DNA from: Gp1-AA122 sp036378535
GTDB taxonomy: Bacteria; Acidobacteriota; Terriglobia; Terriglobales; Acidobacteriaceae
DNA length: 64,000 bases
Reading direction: 5' to 3'
NCBI GenBank assembly: GCA_036378535.1
Contig: DASUWH010000072.1
Location: 62,001 to 126,000 of the forward strand
In this document: piece by piece, positions 36,999 through 46,279 of the stretch
Position numbering within the stretch: the stretch's first letter is position 1
Layout: every line of letters starts with the position of its first letter
Notes under the pieces: model-generated
What the model saw: only the letters and a program-made list of their open reading frames with translations
What the model was told of the DNA's origin: nothing
Database searches by the model: none
Program-made: the position numbers and the translations under genes

Positions 36999-37197
36999 GA
37001 GTGTCCTCCACTTTGCCGAAATGAACTGACGGGCCGTGCCCCCTTAGACAGAAACTTACGATTCAGAGTTGGCTGAACGGCGGAAATCAGTGCCGACACT
37101 ACGAAGGAACACAAATCAATGCGGAAGAACAGGTCCTTCCCGGGGATCGGGCGAGCTTTGCGGAGTGCATCGGCCTAGCGGGTGGCGAATTCCAGGC

Positions 37198-37389
37198 TTA
37201 ACTCTTGACGTCGGTGCTGGTCGGCTGCTGCTTGGCGTCTTCCGGCTGCTGCTTCATGCCGTCTTTAAGCGCGCGAATGCCTTCACCCAGGCCTTTGCCA
37301 AGCTCGGGCAGTTTCTTGGGACCAAACACCAGCAGGGCAATGAAAAAGATAACCAGCAGGTGCATGGGCTGAAATAAACCTTCAAACAT
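37198..37389 (-). CDS. tatA: Twin-arginine translocase subunit TatA/E
   Basis: 63 residues from ATG 37389, with GGAGG six bases ahead; longer frames lack this. One helix (PMHLLVIFFIALLVFGPKKL) is followed by the hallmark FGPKKLPELGKGLGEGI amphipathic helix and a charged tail. TatA multimers form the pore through which folded proteins with RR signals pass; a Tat-signal protein is at 61245-62390. No tatB or tatC nearby. Confidence 0.93.
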   Translation of the reverse strand: MFEGLFQPMHLLVIFFIALLVFGPKKLPELGKGLGEGIRALKDGMKQQPEDAKQQPTSTDVKS

Positions 37390-37630
37390 CTGATGCCTCC
37401 GTTCGGGTAGATTACAGTTTACGCAACCGGACTCCAACTGTCACCTTAGAAGGACATGTACATGGGGTCTGTGATCCAGATCACCGGGACGAGGGTTGAG
37501 GGCCACCCGGCCACTTTCTTGCCGGACCAGCGTACAGCCTCAGCCCATTACCTCCGTTACCTACCGTTACTTACCTCCCCAGAATATCGTTTCGGCAGCG
37601 CTCCAGCTTTGTCTGAAGTGAGGTTTCCCC
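37390..37630. other. Divergent gap between tatA and the TPR gene
   Basis: No gene supported. A + strand frame from 37456 has no start signal and merges into the TPR gene region in another frame. Confidence 0.3.
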
Positions 37631-39103
37631 GTGAAGAGTGCCTGCCGGGCCGGAATTGTGTCGATTTTGCTGTTCGCGGCCTTTACCTCGGCCATCGCCG
37701 AAGTCAATGATGCCGCCTCCCAAGCGATCGGCTGCACCCAAATGGTCGCGTGGCTTTCCGGGGGTGTTTCCAGCGGTCGCCTGGCGCGCCTAGTCGGCCA
37801 ACGCGGTCTTGCATTTACTCCCACCAACCAGATCCAGGACAAACTGCGGTCCGTTGGCGCCGAAGACGTGCTTTTGGCCAGCATGGCAGCCCATTCCGCC
37901 GCTTCACAAACCACTGCCTCTACTTGTTCTGCCGAAGTCTGGAAAGCAGCCGAACTGGTCCGAGAGAAACAATACGAACTGGCGCGACGGGCATTTCGCG
38001 ACCTTATCCGGGCAGATCGCGAAAACGGCGCGTTGCATTTCGCCCTGGGCGGCATTTTGATTCACGAGAACGCGTGGGATGAGGCTTTCGAAGAGTTCAC
38101 GCAATCCGCGCACCTGCTGCCCGGATTTGCTGAAACTCACAGCCGCCTTTCCTTTCTCTTCTATCATTCCGGCGATCCGGACAACGCTGTTGCCGAAGCC
38201 CGCACCGCGCTGAGCCTCGATCCCGGCAACCCGGAAGCTTATAAGTTTCTGGGACTAGCGCTTTCCGATACCGGTCAGTATGACGCGGCGCTGCATGCCT
38301 TCCAAGAATCGCTGGCTGGTGACCCCGACAATGCCGAGGTGTACTACGACATGGGTGGCAGCTTGCGCGATAAGGGCGATCTTTCCGCCGCCGCTACGGC
38401 TTACCGTCGCGCCATTCAGCTGAATCCAGGCTACTGGCAGGCGCACAACAATCTTGGCCTCACCTACCAGGATCAGCACAAGTTCGAGGAAGCCATCGCC
38501 GAGTACCAGATCGCGAGAAATATGGCTCCGGAGGATCCCGCGATCCAGAGCAACCTTGCCGCTACTTACTGCGAAAAACAGGATTACGAAGCCGCGGTCG
38601 CCGAATTCAAGGATCTATTTCGTAAGTTTCCCGACTGGCAGTCTGGGCATGGCTGTCTGGCCAAGGCATTTATGGCGAAAGGGGATTACCAATCGGCCAT
38701 TTCCGAACTGCGCCTGGGGGTTGTGCACAATCCGACCGGAGCCGCCGAACACCGCGTCCTTGGGCAGGCGTTGTTACTTACCCATGATGATGCCGGTGCC
38801 GTGCGCGAATTGCAGATTGCTGTATCCCTGAATCCCGACAGTGCTGTCGCCCACCACTACCTGGCGGTGGCGTGGAGCAATGTTCAGAAGTACGAGCAGT
38901 CGCTGAAGGAGAACCGCGAGGCGGTGCGCTTGGATCCTTCCGCCGACAACCATTATTACGTTGCCATCTGCCTTATAAAAATGGGCCGCAACGACGAGGC
39001 CATGGCGGAGCTGGAAACCGCCGCTCATATGGATCCTGCACAGGCGCTTTATCGCGCTCGCTTGGACGAGCTGCAGAAGTTAATGCGCGCTGAGGCGCGC
39101 TGA
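37631..39103 (+). CDS. Secreted TPR-repeat protein
   Basis: 490 residues from GTG 37631. A signal peptide (CRAGIVSILLFAAFTSAIAE) precedes a domain of about 80 residues, then roughly ten tetratricopeptide repeats from about residue 110 to 485, each with the W/L-x2-L/G-x2-Y/H-x8-A pattern (for example AYKFLGLALSDTGQYDAALH, AHNNLGLTYQDQHKFEEAIA). Such repeats are protein-binding scaffolds. It would work in the periplasm or outer envelope. Confidence 0.88.
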   Translation: MKSACRAGIVSILLFAAFTSAIAEVNDAASQAIGCTQMVAWLSGGVSSGRLARLVGQRGLAFTPTNQIQDKLRSVGAEDVLLASMAAHSAASQTTASTCSAEVWKAAELVREKQYELARRAFRDLIRADRENGALHFALGGILIHENAWDEAFEEFTQSAHLLPGFAETHSRLSFLFYHSGDPDNAVAEARTALSLDPGNPEAYKFLGLALSDTGQYDAALHAFQESLAGDPDNAEVYYDMGGSLRDKGDLSAAATAYRRAIQLNPGYWQAHNNLGLTYQDQHKFEEAIAEYQIARNMAPEDPAIQSNLAATYCEKQDYEAAVAEFKDLFRKFPDWQSGHGCLAKAFMAKGDYQSAISELRLGVVHNPTGAAEHRVLGQALLLTHDDAGAVRELQIAVSLNPDSAVAHHYLAVAWSNVQKYEQSLKENREAVRLDPSADNHYYVAICLIKMGRNDEAMAELETAAHMDPAQALYRARLDELQKLMRAEAR

Positions 39104-39180
39104 AGAGCCACAAGTAAGTATCTGTAACCAAGAAGGTGAGCAACCAACCGGACCGTAAGCTACAGCAGGCGAGGACAACT

Positions 39181-39804
39181 ATGAGCACCGCAGGAACAGG
39201 AAAAGCAAGAATAGCCGACCAGACCGCAGCCGCCAGCACCGGATATCAGCCCTTATCTCGCGCTGCGGAAGTGGCACCAAAACGCGTTGGTTACGGTTTG
39301 CCTTGCGCCAACTGCGGCACATACTACGCCGCCGACCAATCCGCATGCCCCATCTGCAAATCCCCGGAGCGGGTTTCGCCCGATGTCACGCTGCCGTCCG
39401 CGAATGTGGCCCCGGCTGACCCAGTTCCTGATTTGTCTCAGCTGGATGAAGAGCGCGAGCGTTTTCTGAAAGAGTACAAGGCGCAGGTATTCGCGTCGCA
39501 TACTCAGATCGATACCGCCGCCAGCTTCGGTTGCAGCCTCGAAGACAATCACAACGAAACTTACCAGCCGGCTTCCGTGTGCAAGCCATGCTACGAGCGG
39601 GTACAGCAGAAAGCCGACTTGCTGGAAGCCGCTCTGCATATGGACCTGAAGGAAGCGGCGCAGGTTGTGCACGACGCGGTGTGGGCCGATCCGTCCGATC
39701 CCGGCAAGACTTACCAGAATGCCGCCCAGGCGCTACTCACGGAGTTGCGCAAGCGCGCGGGCATCGACATGGTGTTGACGACTCTGCAGCCGTACACACA
39801 CTGA
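39181..39804 (+). CDS. Zinc-ribbon protein with helical C-terminus
   Basis: 207 residues from ATG 39181, preceded by GAGGA six bases ahead; a GTG at 39136 is in frame but weaker. A CANC...CPIC pair (near residues 42-60) forms a zinc ribbon, and a second metal-like CKPC is near residue 137. A glutamate-rich helix (LDEERERFLKEYKAQV) separates them. No membrane segment. Function unknown; it may belong to a unit with the TPR gene 77 bases upstream. Confidence 0.7.
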   Translation: MSTAGTGKARIADQTAAASTGYQPLSRAAEVAPKRVGYGLPCANCGTYYAADQSACPICKSPERVSPDVTLPSANVAPADPVPDLSQLDEERERFLKEYKAQVFASHTQIDTAASFGCSLEDNHNETYQPASVCKPCYERVQQKADLLEAALHMDLKEAAQVVHDAVWADPSDPGKTYQNAAQALLTELRKRAGIDMVLTTLQPYTH

Positions 39805-39805
39805 A

Positions 39806-40327
39806 TTAGGGCTGCATTTTCACAACGACATACTTCTTGCCCGCATACAGCCGGTACTCGTCATTCTCGCCGCTGATTTTGAGCGGAACCGGCCGCTTCA
39901 GCTGATCATCCATCTTAGACGGAACGTTCAGGACATCCTCAGCGGCAACGTTCGTGATGATGAATCGGTCGTTCATGAAACCGAAGCCATATTCACCCGG
40001 CGCCAGTTCCGTTCCTTCAATGTGAATCTTGGCTTCGGTAATGAAGAATCCCTGATACTTCTGCACGATCCCTGTTGAATATCCTGAAGTATCAACCAGG
40101 CCGGAGAGAATATTTTTTCCATCCTGGGTGTGAATGCCCGCCGTGTTCCGCATTTGCACGGTTGCGGCGTGGCCGGCGTAATAGTAAGTGGTAGGCACGA
40201 TCGTCCTGACGTCAGCTGAACTCAGAACGCCCGGTTTTAAAACACTGGGACGAGCCGCTTCTTGCGCGTAAGCCGGCGCCAGTTGCAGCGCTAGAAGAGC
40301 CACTAAGAGATGAAGAGTTGTTTTCAC
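39806..40327 (-). CDS. Secreted protein of unknown function
   Basis: 173 residues from GTG 40327, with AGGAGG five bases ahead. A signal peptide (LLVALLALQLAPAYAQ) is followed by a beta-rich domain with YYYAGHAATVQMRNTAGIHT and EGTELAPGEYGFGFMNDRFI, typical of envelope proteins of the Terriglobia. Its end lies one base from the convergent zinc-ribbon gene. No family recognised. Confidence 0.7.
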   Translation of the reverse strand: MKTTLHLLVALLALQLAPAYAQEAARPSVLKPGVLSSADVRTIVPTTYYYAGHAATVQMRNTAGIHTQDGKNILSGLVDTSGYSTGIVQKYQGFFITEAKIHIEGTELAPGEYGFGFMNDRFIITNVAAEDVLNVPSKMDDQLKRPVPLKISGENDEYRLYAGKKYVVVKMQP

Positions 40328-40386
40328 TGAATCCTCCTGTGAGTAGGTTCCGTGTGCCTTTCCGCAGTCTCCACTTAGCCATCCTT

Positions 40387-40431
40387 GTCATCCCGACCGG
40401 AGCGAAGCGAAGTGGAGGGACCTTGTGTTTT
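40387..40431. repeat. Dispersed intergenic repeat, copy 2
   Basis: Matches the intergenic segment at 2347-2394, sharing GTCATC, the CCGA core and GGACCTTGTGTTTT. It lies between two genes transcribed in the reverse direction and has no coding role that can be seen. Confidence 0.6.
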
Positions 40432-40466
40432 GCATTTGAAAAGGTAAGCCTCGCCCAGCATTGTAT

Positions 40467-41192
40467 CTATTCTGCTTGCGAGAAGCGCAATCGGCCAAAA
40501 GCGCTGGGGACGTGAAAATTTGGCTCTGGTGTGAGAGTGGGCCGCCACGCCGAATAGAACCGCGGTTCCTTCTGGCCCTCGATCCGGTAGAAGTTGGCCC
40601 GCCATTCGGCCTTCGGATTGAACTCCTCCAGCAGCGCTTTCATTGGAATAGCCAGTTCAGCCGCCCAGACATGCGCGCCTTTATCGAGCCAGATCGAGTG
40701 CTGCAGCGCGCTTTTGAGATCACGCAGAGGCCGAGGCGAGATGTCGAGATCGATCCAGAAGCCGTTCGGCGCGATCTCGAATTCCTTGTAGTAGCGCGGC
40801 TTCGAAGGGTCCGGCTGCAAGAAGGCCTCGGCCACATCGCGATCCCACAAGTGATCGCGTCGCCCATTGGGATCGGAGTCATCGAAAGTATAGAGGTCCC
40901 GGTAGCGGCACTCATAACGCAGGTACAGAGTCTGTGGGGACCACAGCACACGCACCGTGGTCTGCCGTTCAGGATCCGGATCTTTGCCCTGCCAGTTCGC
41001 ACAAAACACGGCCGGAGCCGCATTCTGCCACTCCTTCGCAGCATGAGCTGCGTCTATCTTGATGTCATGACTTATGGCTGCAGCCACAACGACGTTGGCC
41101 GAATCTATACACTCGACGGATTTGTTCTGGCTCATAAGCGGCAATGAAAACAGAAGCGGCGGAATGAACACGAGAACCGATTTTCGGAGCAT
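40467..41192 (-). CDS. Secreted carbohydrate-binding (CBM9-like) protein
   Basis: 241 residues from ATG 41192 (ATG 41252 is possible but adds a polar tail before the signal). A signal peptide (MLRKSVLVFIPPLLFSLPLM) leads a beta-sandwich domain with LYLRYECRYRDLYT, DHLWDRDVAEAFLQPD and YYKEFEIAPNGFWIDLDIS, the pattern of family 9 carbohydrate-binding and related ligand-binding domains. No catalytic domain is attached. Function likely binding of sugar or glycan in the envelope. Confidence 0.78.
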   Translation of the reverse strand: MLRKSVLVFIPPLLFSLPLMSQNKSVECIDSANVVVAAAISHDIKIDAAHAAKEWQNAAPAVFCANWQGKDPDPERQTTVRVLWSPQTLYLRYECRYRDLYTFDDSDPNGRRDHLWDRDVAEAFLQPDPSKPRYYKEFEIAPNGFWIDLDISPRPLRDLKSALQHSIWLDKGAHVWAAELAIPMKALLEEFNPKAEWRANFYRIEGQKEPRFYSAWRPTLTPEPNFHVPSAFGRLRFSQAE

Positions 41193-41353
41193 GCGTCTAC
41201 GGATTCCAAACGTGGGACGACCCTGCTTTGCCCGCAATGCAGCATACCGCACAAACTTCGTTTGGCGGCAAGATTCGGATAGTCCAGCGCAGTCATCTGG
41301 CCTATGTTTGGCCCATGACTAATGCGATACTCGAATCTCAGGAAAGCTTAGCA

Positions 41354-42421
41354 ATGGCAAGCCGGCAACCCAATTTCTGGCAGGCGGTAGTCGAAAGGGA
41401 TCGTAACCAGGATGGCCACTTTGTCTTCGCGGTCTCGACCACCGGAGTCTATTGCCGGCCGTCGTGTGCTGCCCGGCGCCCCCGCCGTGAAAACGTCACG
41501 TTTTATCTCACCCCGGATCAGGCCGAGCGCGCCGGCTACCGCGCGTGTTTGCGCTGCCGTCCCCGTGCCGCTTCCGGCAATGCGCAACTGGCAAAGGTGC
41601 GTGAGATCTGCCGCTACATTGAGCGCAATCTCGACGAGCCCATCACCCTGCAGCGGCTCGCCCGCATCTTTCAGCAAAGCCCTTTCCATCTGCAACGGAC
41701 GTTCAAGTCCGTGCTCGGGGTTACGCCGCGCGCCTATGCTGAGTCCTGCCGCATGAACCAGCTCAAGCGGAACCTGCAGGCGGGACATTCGGTGACTCGG
41801 GCCATGTATGACGCGGGCTACAGCTCGAGCAGCCGCCTTTACGAGCGCACCTCGTCGCATCTGGGCATGACTCCCGACAAGTACCGCCGGGGTGCCATCG
41901 CCACGCGCATTCGTTACGCCTTTGCCGATTCGCCTCTCGGACGCATGCTGGTTGGCGCTACCGACAAGGGCCTCTGCGCTATTCAGTTTGGCGATTCCGA
42001 GGAGGAACTGGAGCAGGGCCTCAAGCACGAGTTTCCCTTCGCCCAGCGCCAGCGTGACGATCACGGTCTGCGGGTCTGGAAACAGACCCTGCTAGATCGC
42101 CTGCGCGGTCAAAAGCTGAACTCAGCTTTGCCGTTGGACATCCAGGCAACCGCGTTCCAGCGCCGCGTCTGGGAGTACCTGCAGACCATTCCTTACGGAG
42201 CGACCCGCTCTTATAGCGAAGTGGCCAGCGGGATTGGTGCCCCGCAAGCGACTCGCGCGGTGGCGCAGGCCTGCGCCCGTAATCGCATTGCGGTTGCGAT
42301 TCCCTGCCATCGCGTAATCCGCCAGGACGGTGATCTCGGCGGTTATCGCTGGGGTATCGAGCGCAAGCAGAAATTGCTGGCATTGGAGACCCAGCGCGCG
42401 GAAGCCGCAGCAACCCGATGA
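41354..42421 (+). CDS. ada: Ada-type bifunctional methyl-repair regulator
   Basis: 355 residues from ATG 41354 (AGGAAAG ahead; ATG 41315 also possible). Three domains: an N-terminal zinc domain with Cys34, Cys38, Cys65 and Cys68 (VYCRPSC, CLRC), which takes methyl groups from phosphotriesters; an AraC-type helix-turn-helix (about 78-180); and a C-terminal O6-alkylguanine transferase with the active site PCHRV near residue 318. It both repairs alkylated DNA and, when methylated, activates its own and other repair genes. Divergent from the CBM9-like gene, so the gap probably holds an Ada box. Confidence 0.95.
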   Translation: MASRQPNFWQAVVERDRNQDGHFVFAVSTTGVYCRPSCAARRPRRENVTFYLTPDQAERAGYRACLRCRPRAASGNAQLAKVREICRYIERNLDEPITLQRLARIFQQSPFHLQRTFKSVLGVTPRAYAESCRMNQLKRNLQAGHSVTRAMYDAGYSSSSRLYERTSSHLGMTPDKYRRGAIATRIRYAFADSPLGRMLVGATDKGLCAIQFGDSEEELEQGLKHEFPFAQRQRDDHGLRVWKQTLLDRLRGQKLNSALPLDIQATAFQRRVWEYLQTIPYGATRSYSEVASGIGAPQATRAVAQACARNRIAVAIPCHRVIRQDGDLGGYRWGIERKQKLLALETQRAEAAATR

Positions 42422-42451
42422 GCGACTAGAGTGGCAGGTTGGCGACGCAGA

Positions 42452-43429
42452 TCAGACCGCAACTCCGGTCGAGGTCAGGCGCGACTGCAAAGGCTTCCAT
42501 GACGAAAGATCGCGCTGCACCATTTCCTCCAGCTCATCGATTTCACGCCGGAAGAGCTCTTGGGTGGCCAAGGACAGCTCGCGCGACAGCCCGCTGAAGG
42601 CCAGTCCGCCGCCCAGGAACAGTTTGCTGAGCGGAGAACTCTTGACGGCAGCCACGAGGTGCCCGAAGTGCCGTGCTTTCAACCACTCGGCCAACAATGT
42701 AGCGCTACGAGTGCGAAGGTAACACCGCGGATGGGTCATCGTCTCCGATGCGTGCACGCTACCCAGTTCCTCCGGGCTTAATGAGAAGCGCGGAATACCG
42801 AGAAAATCGGCGAGCCGATTCACATAAGCCTGCGGGGTATCTCGCAGATCGTCATAAAGGGTGGCCCATACCTGATCCGCGCCGAGCTCGCGCTGCCAGG
42901 CCTTCAAATGGGTTGCGTAGCGGCTGGATTCGGTCAGCTCCGGATCGCACAAGATAGCCTGTTCGAAACTCCACGGGATAATGCCATACGCCCGCTTAAC
43001 CCGGTACAAAGAAAGAATCCGCTCGACCGGATCGCGGAAGATACAAACAATCTTCGCATCGGGCAAAAGAGCCTTAATTCTCCGCCGTGCGTCTTGAGAA
43101 GCAAAATAGGTAGGCGCAACTTCGCCGATGCAGCCATTGCCTTCCGCAACCGCGTAATGGGCGCGATACCAACTCATTCCATGATGAAAGTGGGCATCGA
43201 AAAAGCGCGTCTCTTTGACTGACTTCGGCAGAACTGCGCGCTTACGCAGGACTTCATGCAGCCAGCTGGTTCCCGTCCGGGGTGGGCCAACGATAAGAAA
43301 TGAGGGAAGCAGTTGGCTCGGCTGGAAGCTGGCGCGGCGAAACGGTTGCGTCCACCGCGTCCATGTCGTTCTGTAACTCTCGATTTTCTGCGGCACTCCG
43401 TTCGTCCGCCTATCTTGCGCCGATCCCAA
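42452..43429 (-). CDS. Sulfotransferase-family protein
   Basis: 325 residues. The PAPS-binding 5' motif is FLIVGPPRTGTSWLHEVL (about 46-63) and the 3' motif is CIFRDPVERILSLY (about 130-143). These enzymes move sulfate from PAPS to hydroxyl or amino groups of sugars or small molecules. The acceptor cannot be read. Convergent with ada, separated by about 30 bases. Confidence 0.9.
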   Translation of the reverse strand: MGSAQDRRTNGVPQKIESYRTTWTRWTQPFRRASFQPSQLLPSFLIVGPPRTGTSWLHEVLRKRAVLPKSVKETRFFDAHFHHGMSWYRAHYAVAEGNGCIGEVAPTYFASQDARRRIKALLPDAKIVCIFRDPVERILSLYRVKRAYGIIPWSFEQAILCDPELTESSRYATHLKAWQRELGADQVWATLYDDLRDTPQAYVNRLADFLGIPRFSLSPEELGSVHASETMTHPRCYLRTRSATLLAEWLKARHFGHLVAAVKSSPLSKLFLGGGLAFSGLSRELSLATQELFRREIDELEEMVQRDLSSWKPLQSRLTSTGVAV

Positions 43430-43872
43430 GCTGCGGGTGCGAGAAAGACTAGGCTCTGCTATCGCCCCAGGTCGCGCACAGTATCCTGATCCGCAAATGC
43501 TGGCCCAAGCACATCAACCCCTTGAGAACCAATGAAATCTTCCTTGTGACGGCGGGCTTAGGATGGGCGCTGGCAGATCAAAGGTTGCAAGTTGGCCCGA
43601 ACGGGTCAGACTTTCAAGTCCTTGTGGGTTCGAATGCGGAATTGGCTGAATGCGAGCTGCACAACCAGGGTTGCGCACGCCGTCTAGAAAATGGGCGAGG
43701 ATGGCCGCAAGTGCTTGAACACTGCGTTCCCGTCTTCGCGTGGGTTTTATCGGATACCACCATGTCGACGCCACGACGCTCGAGGGGAAAGTTCAAGCAT
43801 TTTGGAGATACACGCTCAGGCTGTCAATGTCATTTTCCCGAAGCGAGCGAAGGTCTCAGCTAGAATGCGCAC
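43430..43872. other. Long intergenic stretch without a supported gene
   Basis: Several short frames occur on both strands, but none has a start signal together with protein-like composition. The end near 43840-43865 runs into the leader of the DinB-like gene. Confidence 0.35.
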
Positions 43873-44421
43873 ATGTTATCAACTTCTCGAATCGCCACAT
43901 TTGTTTTGCTGATTGTGTCCAGCGCGGTTGCACAAACCGATAAAGTCAATTCGCTTTTGACTATGAATGAGTTCGTGCATGACTGGCAAATCTCGAAGCA
44001 ATTCACCTTGGCAGTGGCCGACGCCATGCCGGCCGAGTTCTACAGTTTCAAGCCGAACCCGGAGGAAATGACTTTCGGCGAGCAGATGATTCACATCGCT
44101 GGTGCAAATGTATTCCGCTTTCACGAGATCACCGGGGTCGAGCCGCCGTTCCAATTCGATCCCGGAAACCCGCCCCCGAGCGACAAACAAAACGCGATGA
44201 AGTTACTGGGGCAGTCGTTCGATTATGTGATCCGAGTACTGCCGCTCATCACGCCGGCGCAGCTCAAACACACGTGGCATATTCCAACCTGGAAAGGGCG
44301 CACCGATCCGGACGGCCGCGCCATGATCGTCAATATGTTCGTGCACACAGCCCACCATCGGGCGCAGTGCGAGGTCTACCTGCGAGTGAAGGGCATTAAG
44401 CCGCCGGACTATACCTTTTGA
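43873..44421 (+). CDS. Secreted DinB-family protein
   Basis: 182 residues. A signal peptide (SRIATFVLLIVSSAVAQ) precedes a four-helix DinB domain: MTFGEQMIHIAGANVFRFHE (first His ligand), and HTAHHRAQCEVYLRVKGI (second and third). DinB-fold proteins are thought to be metal-dependent enzymes, many using a small thiol; export is unusual outside Acidobacteriota. Its last 13 bases overlap the convergent gene at 44409-44705. Confidence 0.9.
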   Translation: MLSTSRIATFVLLIVSSAVAQTDKVNSLLTMNEFVHDWQISKQFTLAVADAMPAEFYSFKPNPEEMTFGEQMIHIAGANVFRFHEITGVEPPFQFDPGNPPPSDKQNAMKLLGQSFDYVIRVLPLITPAQLKHTWHIPTWKGRTDPDGRAMIVNMFVHTAHHRAQCEVYLRVKGIKPPDYTF

Positions 44422-44705
44422 GCGAGCAGTGCTCCAGTGATCTCCGTCCACTCCTGATCGAGTGGTACGCGAGCAGGGGGCTTGCCGGCACGGCCGTACC
44501 AATAGGCCGCGTTCGACGTGTCCCCTTCCTTGCGGTGCAGATAGGCATGAACCCAGGCCCCAGCAGGACCTTCATCCTGCTGGGCGGATTCGTGGGCGCG
44601 ACTCCAGTCTCCCTTTGCGTCCCACCATAGACCGGCGAGTGCCGCATCGAGATCGCGCGGCGGCTGGTCGCGCTGTAAAGATTCGCGGAACTCGTGCAGA
44701 GTCAC
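44409..44705 (-). CDS. Small conserved-type protein, unknown
   Basis: 98 residues: LAGLWWDAKGDWSRAHESAQ and AWVHAYLHRKEGDTSNAAYW, then GRAGKPPARVPLDQEW. The repeated W, H and AYLHRKEGD segment gives a clear conserved-protein look, possibly a short all-helical domain. It overlaps the end of the convergent DinB gene. No function is known to me. Confidence 0.75.
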   Translation of the reverse strand: MTLHEFRESLQRDQPPRDLDAALAGLWWDAKGDWSRAHESAQQDEGPAGAWVHAYLHRKEGDTSNAAYWYGRAGKPPARVPLDQEWTEITGALLAQKV

Positions 44706-44738
44706 ATCAAGCCCTCGGGGCCAGCTTGGCGACCGACG

Positions 44739-45758
44739 CTATTTTTGCGGTCCCACCAGATCGCTCATGGGCGGCACATTCACCGTGTCACAAGCGAAGC
44801 CGAGGCAGCCGAGTTGCCAGCCATCCTCGATCGTGGCCAGCACGGACTGGTGGTTATAGGCGACGTTGGATGTGCGCGGAGAGTGATCGGAATGCGAGAT
44901 GGTAAGCGCCACCACGTGACCGCCGCCCTGGCCGGGTACTGAGTCGCAGCAACCGCTGTCGTCGCCAAAGCCATTGAATCCGGTTCCGGTGAAGTCGGAT
45001 TCATCCCACATGATGAAGATGACCGAGTTCCCGGTCCAGGCTGGCGAATTCATGATTGCGGTGACCGTGTTCAGCAGAAAGGTATCGCCGGTAGCGATCA
45101 GCGCCTGCACCTGGGAGAAATCGCAGGGATCGTCGGGCGTCGAGGCGCGCCCGTGCATATCGTGACACTGGTCGGGGCTGATCCAAACGTAGTCAGCGAC
45201 ATTGCCGCTGGCGAGGTCGTTGGCAAACTGGCTGTCGAAGTCAACTATGTTGGCCACGCGCGCCGCATTGGTCTGCACGTCCAGATACGAGATGAACGGG
45301 TTGTGCTTGCGTTCGTAGAGCTGGTTGCCGCAGGAGTGGTCCAGGGGCGTGACGCATAGCGAGTAGGACTGCATGTACGCCTTCCACCTTTTCCCATTGG
45401 CTTCGAGCTGGTCGACCAGGTTCGGAACATCAATGGTAGTGTCGCTGTCGCTGGTAACGCCATTCGTCGAACCGGAGGTCGCGGCAATGTAGTTGGGCTG
45501 GCTGGGATGGGTGACACCGAAATAGTTTGCGGCCAGACCGTAGTTGGCGGCAGCAGCGTTGATGAACGGAGCGTTGGCATTCCCGATGAGAGAGTCAAAG
45601 CCAGTGTTCTCCATCATGATCACGAAGACGTGCTGGTAATTCTTCATGGTGGAGCGGCCGTTCTGCGCGCTCAGCGGCGGCGGCATGAGCAGGATAACGA
45701 TTAGAACAAGCAAAGAGAGATGGGCAATGTCTGACATCCGGGAACGTGCGGTTGGCAT
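44739..45758 (-). CDS. Secreted acid phosphatase-type phosphoesterase
   Basis: 339 residues from ATG 45758, six bases after AGGAGG; longer frames lack that site. A signal peptide (AHLSLLVLIVILLMPPPLSA) is followed by the PF04185 pattern YQHVFVIMMENTGFDSLIGN, THPSQPNYIAATSG, and IFIMWDESDF. Members release phosphate from lipids or other esters outside the cell. Six cysteines fit an exported enzyme. Related to, but shorter than, the phosphoesterase at 29677. Confidence 0.9.
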   Translation of the reverse strand: MPTARSRMSDIAHLSLLVLIVILLMPPPLSAQNGRSTMKNYQHVFVIMMENTGFDSLIGNANAPFINAAAANYGLAANYFGVTHPSQPNYIAATSGSTNGVTSDSDTTIDVPNLVDQLEANGKRWKAYMQSYSLCVTPLDHSCGNQLYERKHNPFISYLDVQTNAARVANIVDFDSQFANDLASGNVADYVWISPDQCHDMHGRASTPDDPCDFSQVQALIATGDTFLLNTVTAIMNSPAWTGNSVIFIMWDESDFTGTGFNGFGDDSGCCDSVPGQGGGHVVALTISHSDHSPRTSNVAYNHQSVLATIEDGWQLGCLGFACDTVNVPPMSDLVGPQK

Positions 45759-46279
45759 TCGATTCCTCCTCTGGGGTTGCAATGAGCAATGCAGGCCGGG
45801 TGGCGGCAGGGCGAGAGTATACACCCGATGTCCAGGCCCATAGCGAGAGTCGGAGTGAACACTGAGAAGGGCTGGTTTACTCTAATAATCGTTCCCCGTC
45901 CCCGACCTGTGCAAAATCTTGAAAACACAACGCCCATTTTGGAATTCGCAATCCCTATAGCCTAGTTGGCGCTAGAGGGGTCGCCTCAGCGAAGAACCCA
46001 CGTCTCGAAAAAGCGGCGCGACATAGAGCATCTCCGGACGGTTTCGCGTTAGAAGAGCAGACCTGGGCTAGCTGTCATCCGAGATGCCACTTCCCATAAC
46101 GAGACTAAGAGCGCAGAAAAATTCCGATATCACAGACACAACCGTTGAATAGGCGGCATTCTTTTACCGTTAGTCGGCCCTTTCAAGACGGTCCACTCAT
46201 ACAAGTTCACCCAACAAGCTGGGACTCTTCCCGTGCTCCCAGTTCCAGCATAAAAAAAGAACCACCCGAGGATAAAAAG
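45759..46279. other. Long divergent intergenic stretch
   Basis: Nothing coding is supported. It contains the start signals of the two divergent secreted-protein genes. The last 20 bases hold a GAGGA ribosome-binding site for the gene at 46280. Confidence 0.35.

Noticed and set aside
43522..43863. A 113-residue + strand frame in the 43.4-43.9 kb gap
   Set aside because: No start signal, mixed composition and overlap with equally poor frames on the other strand.
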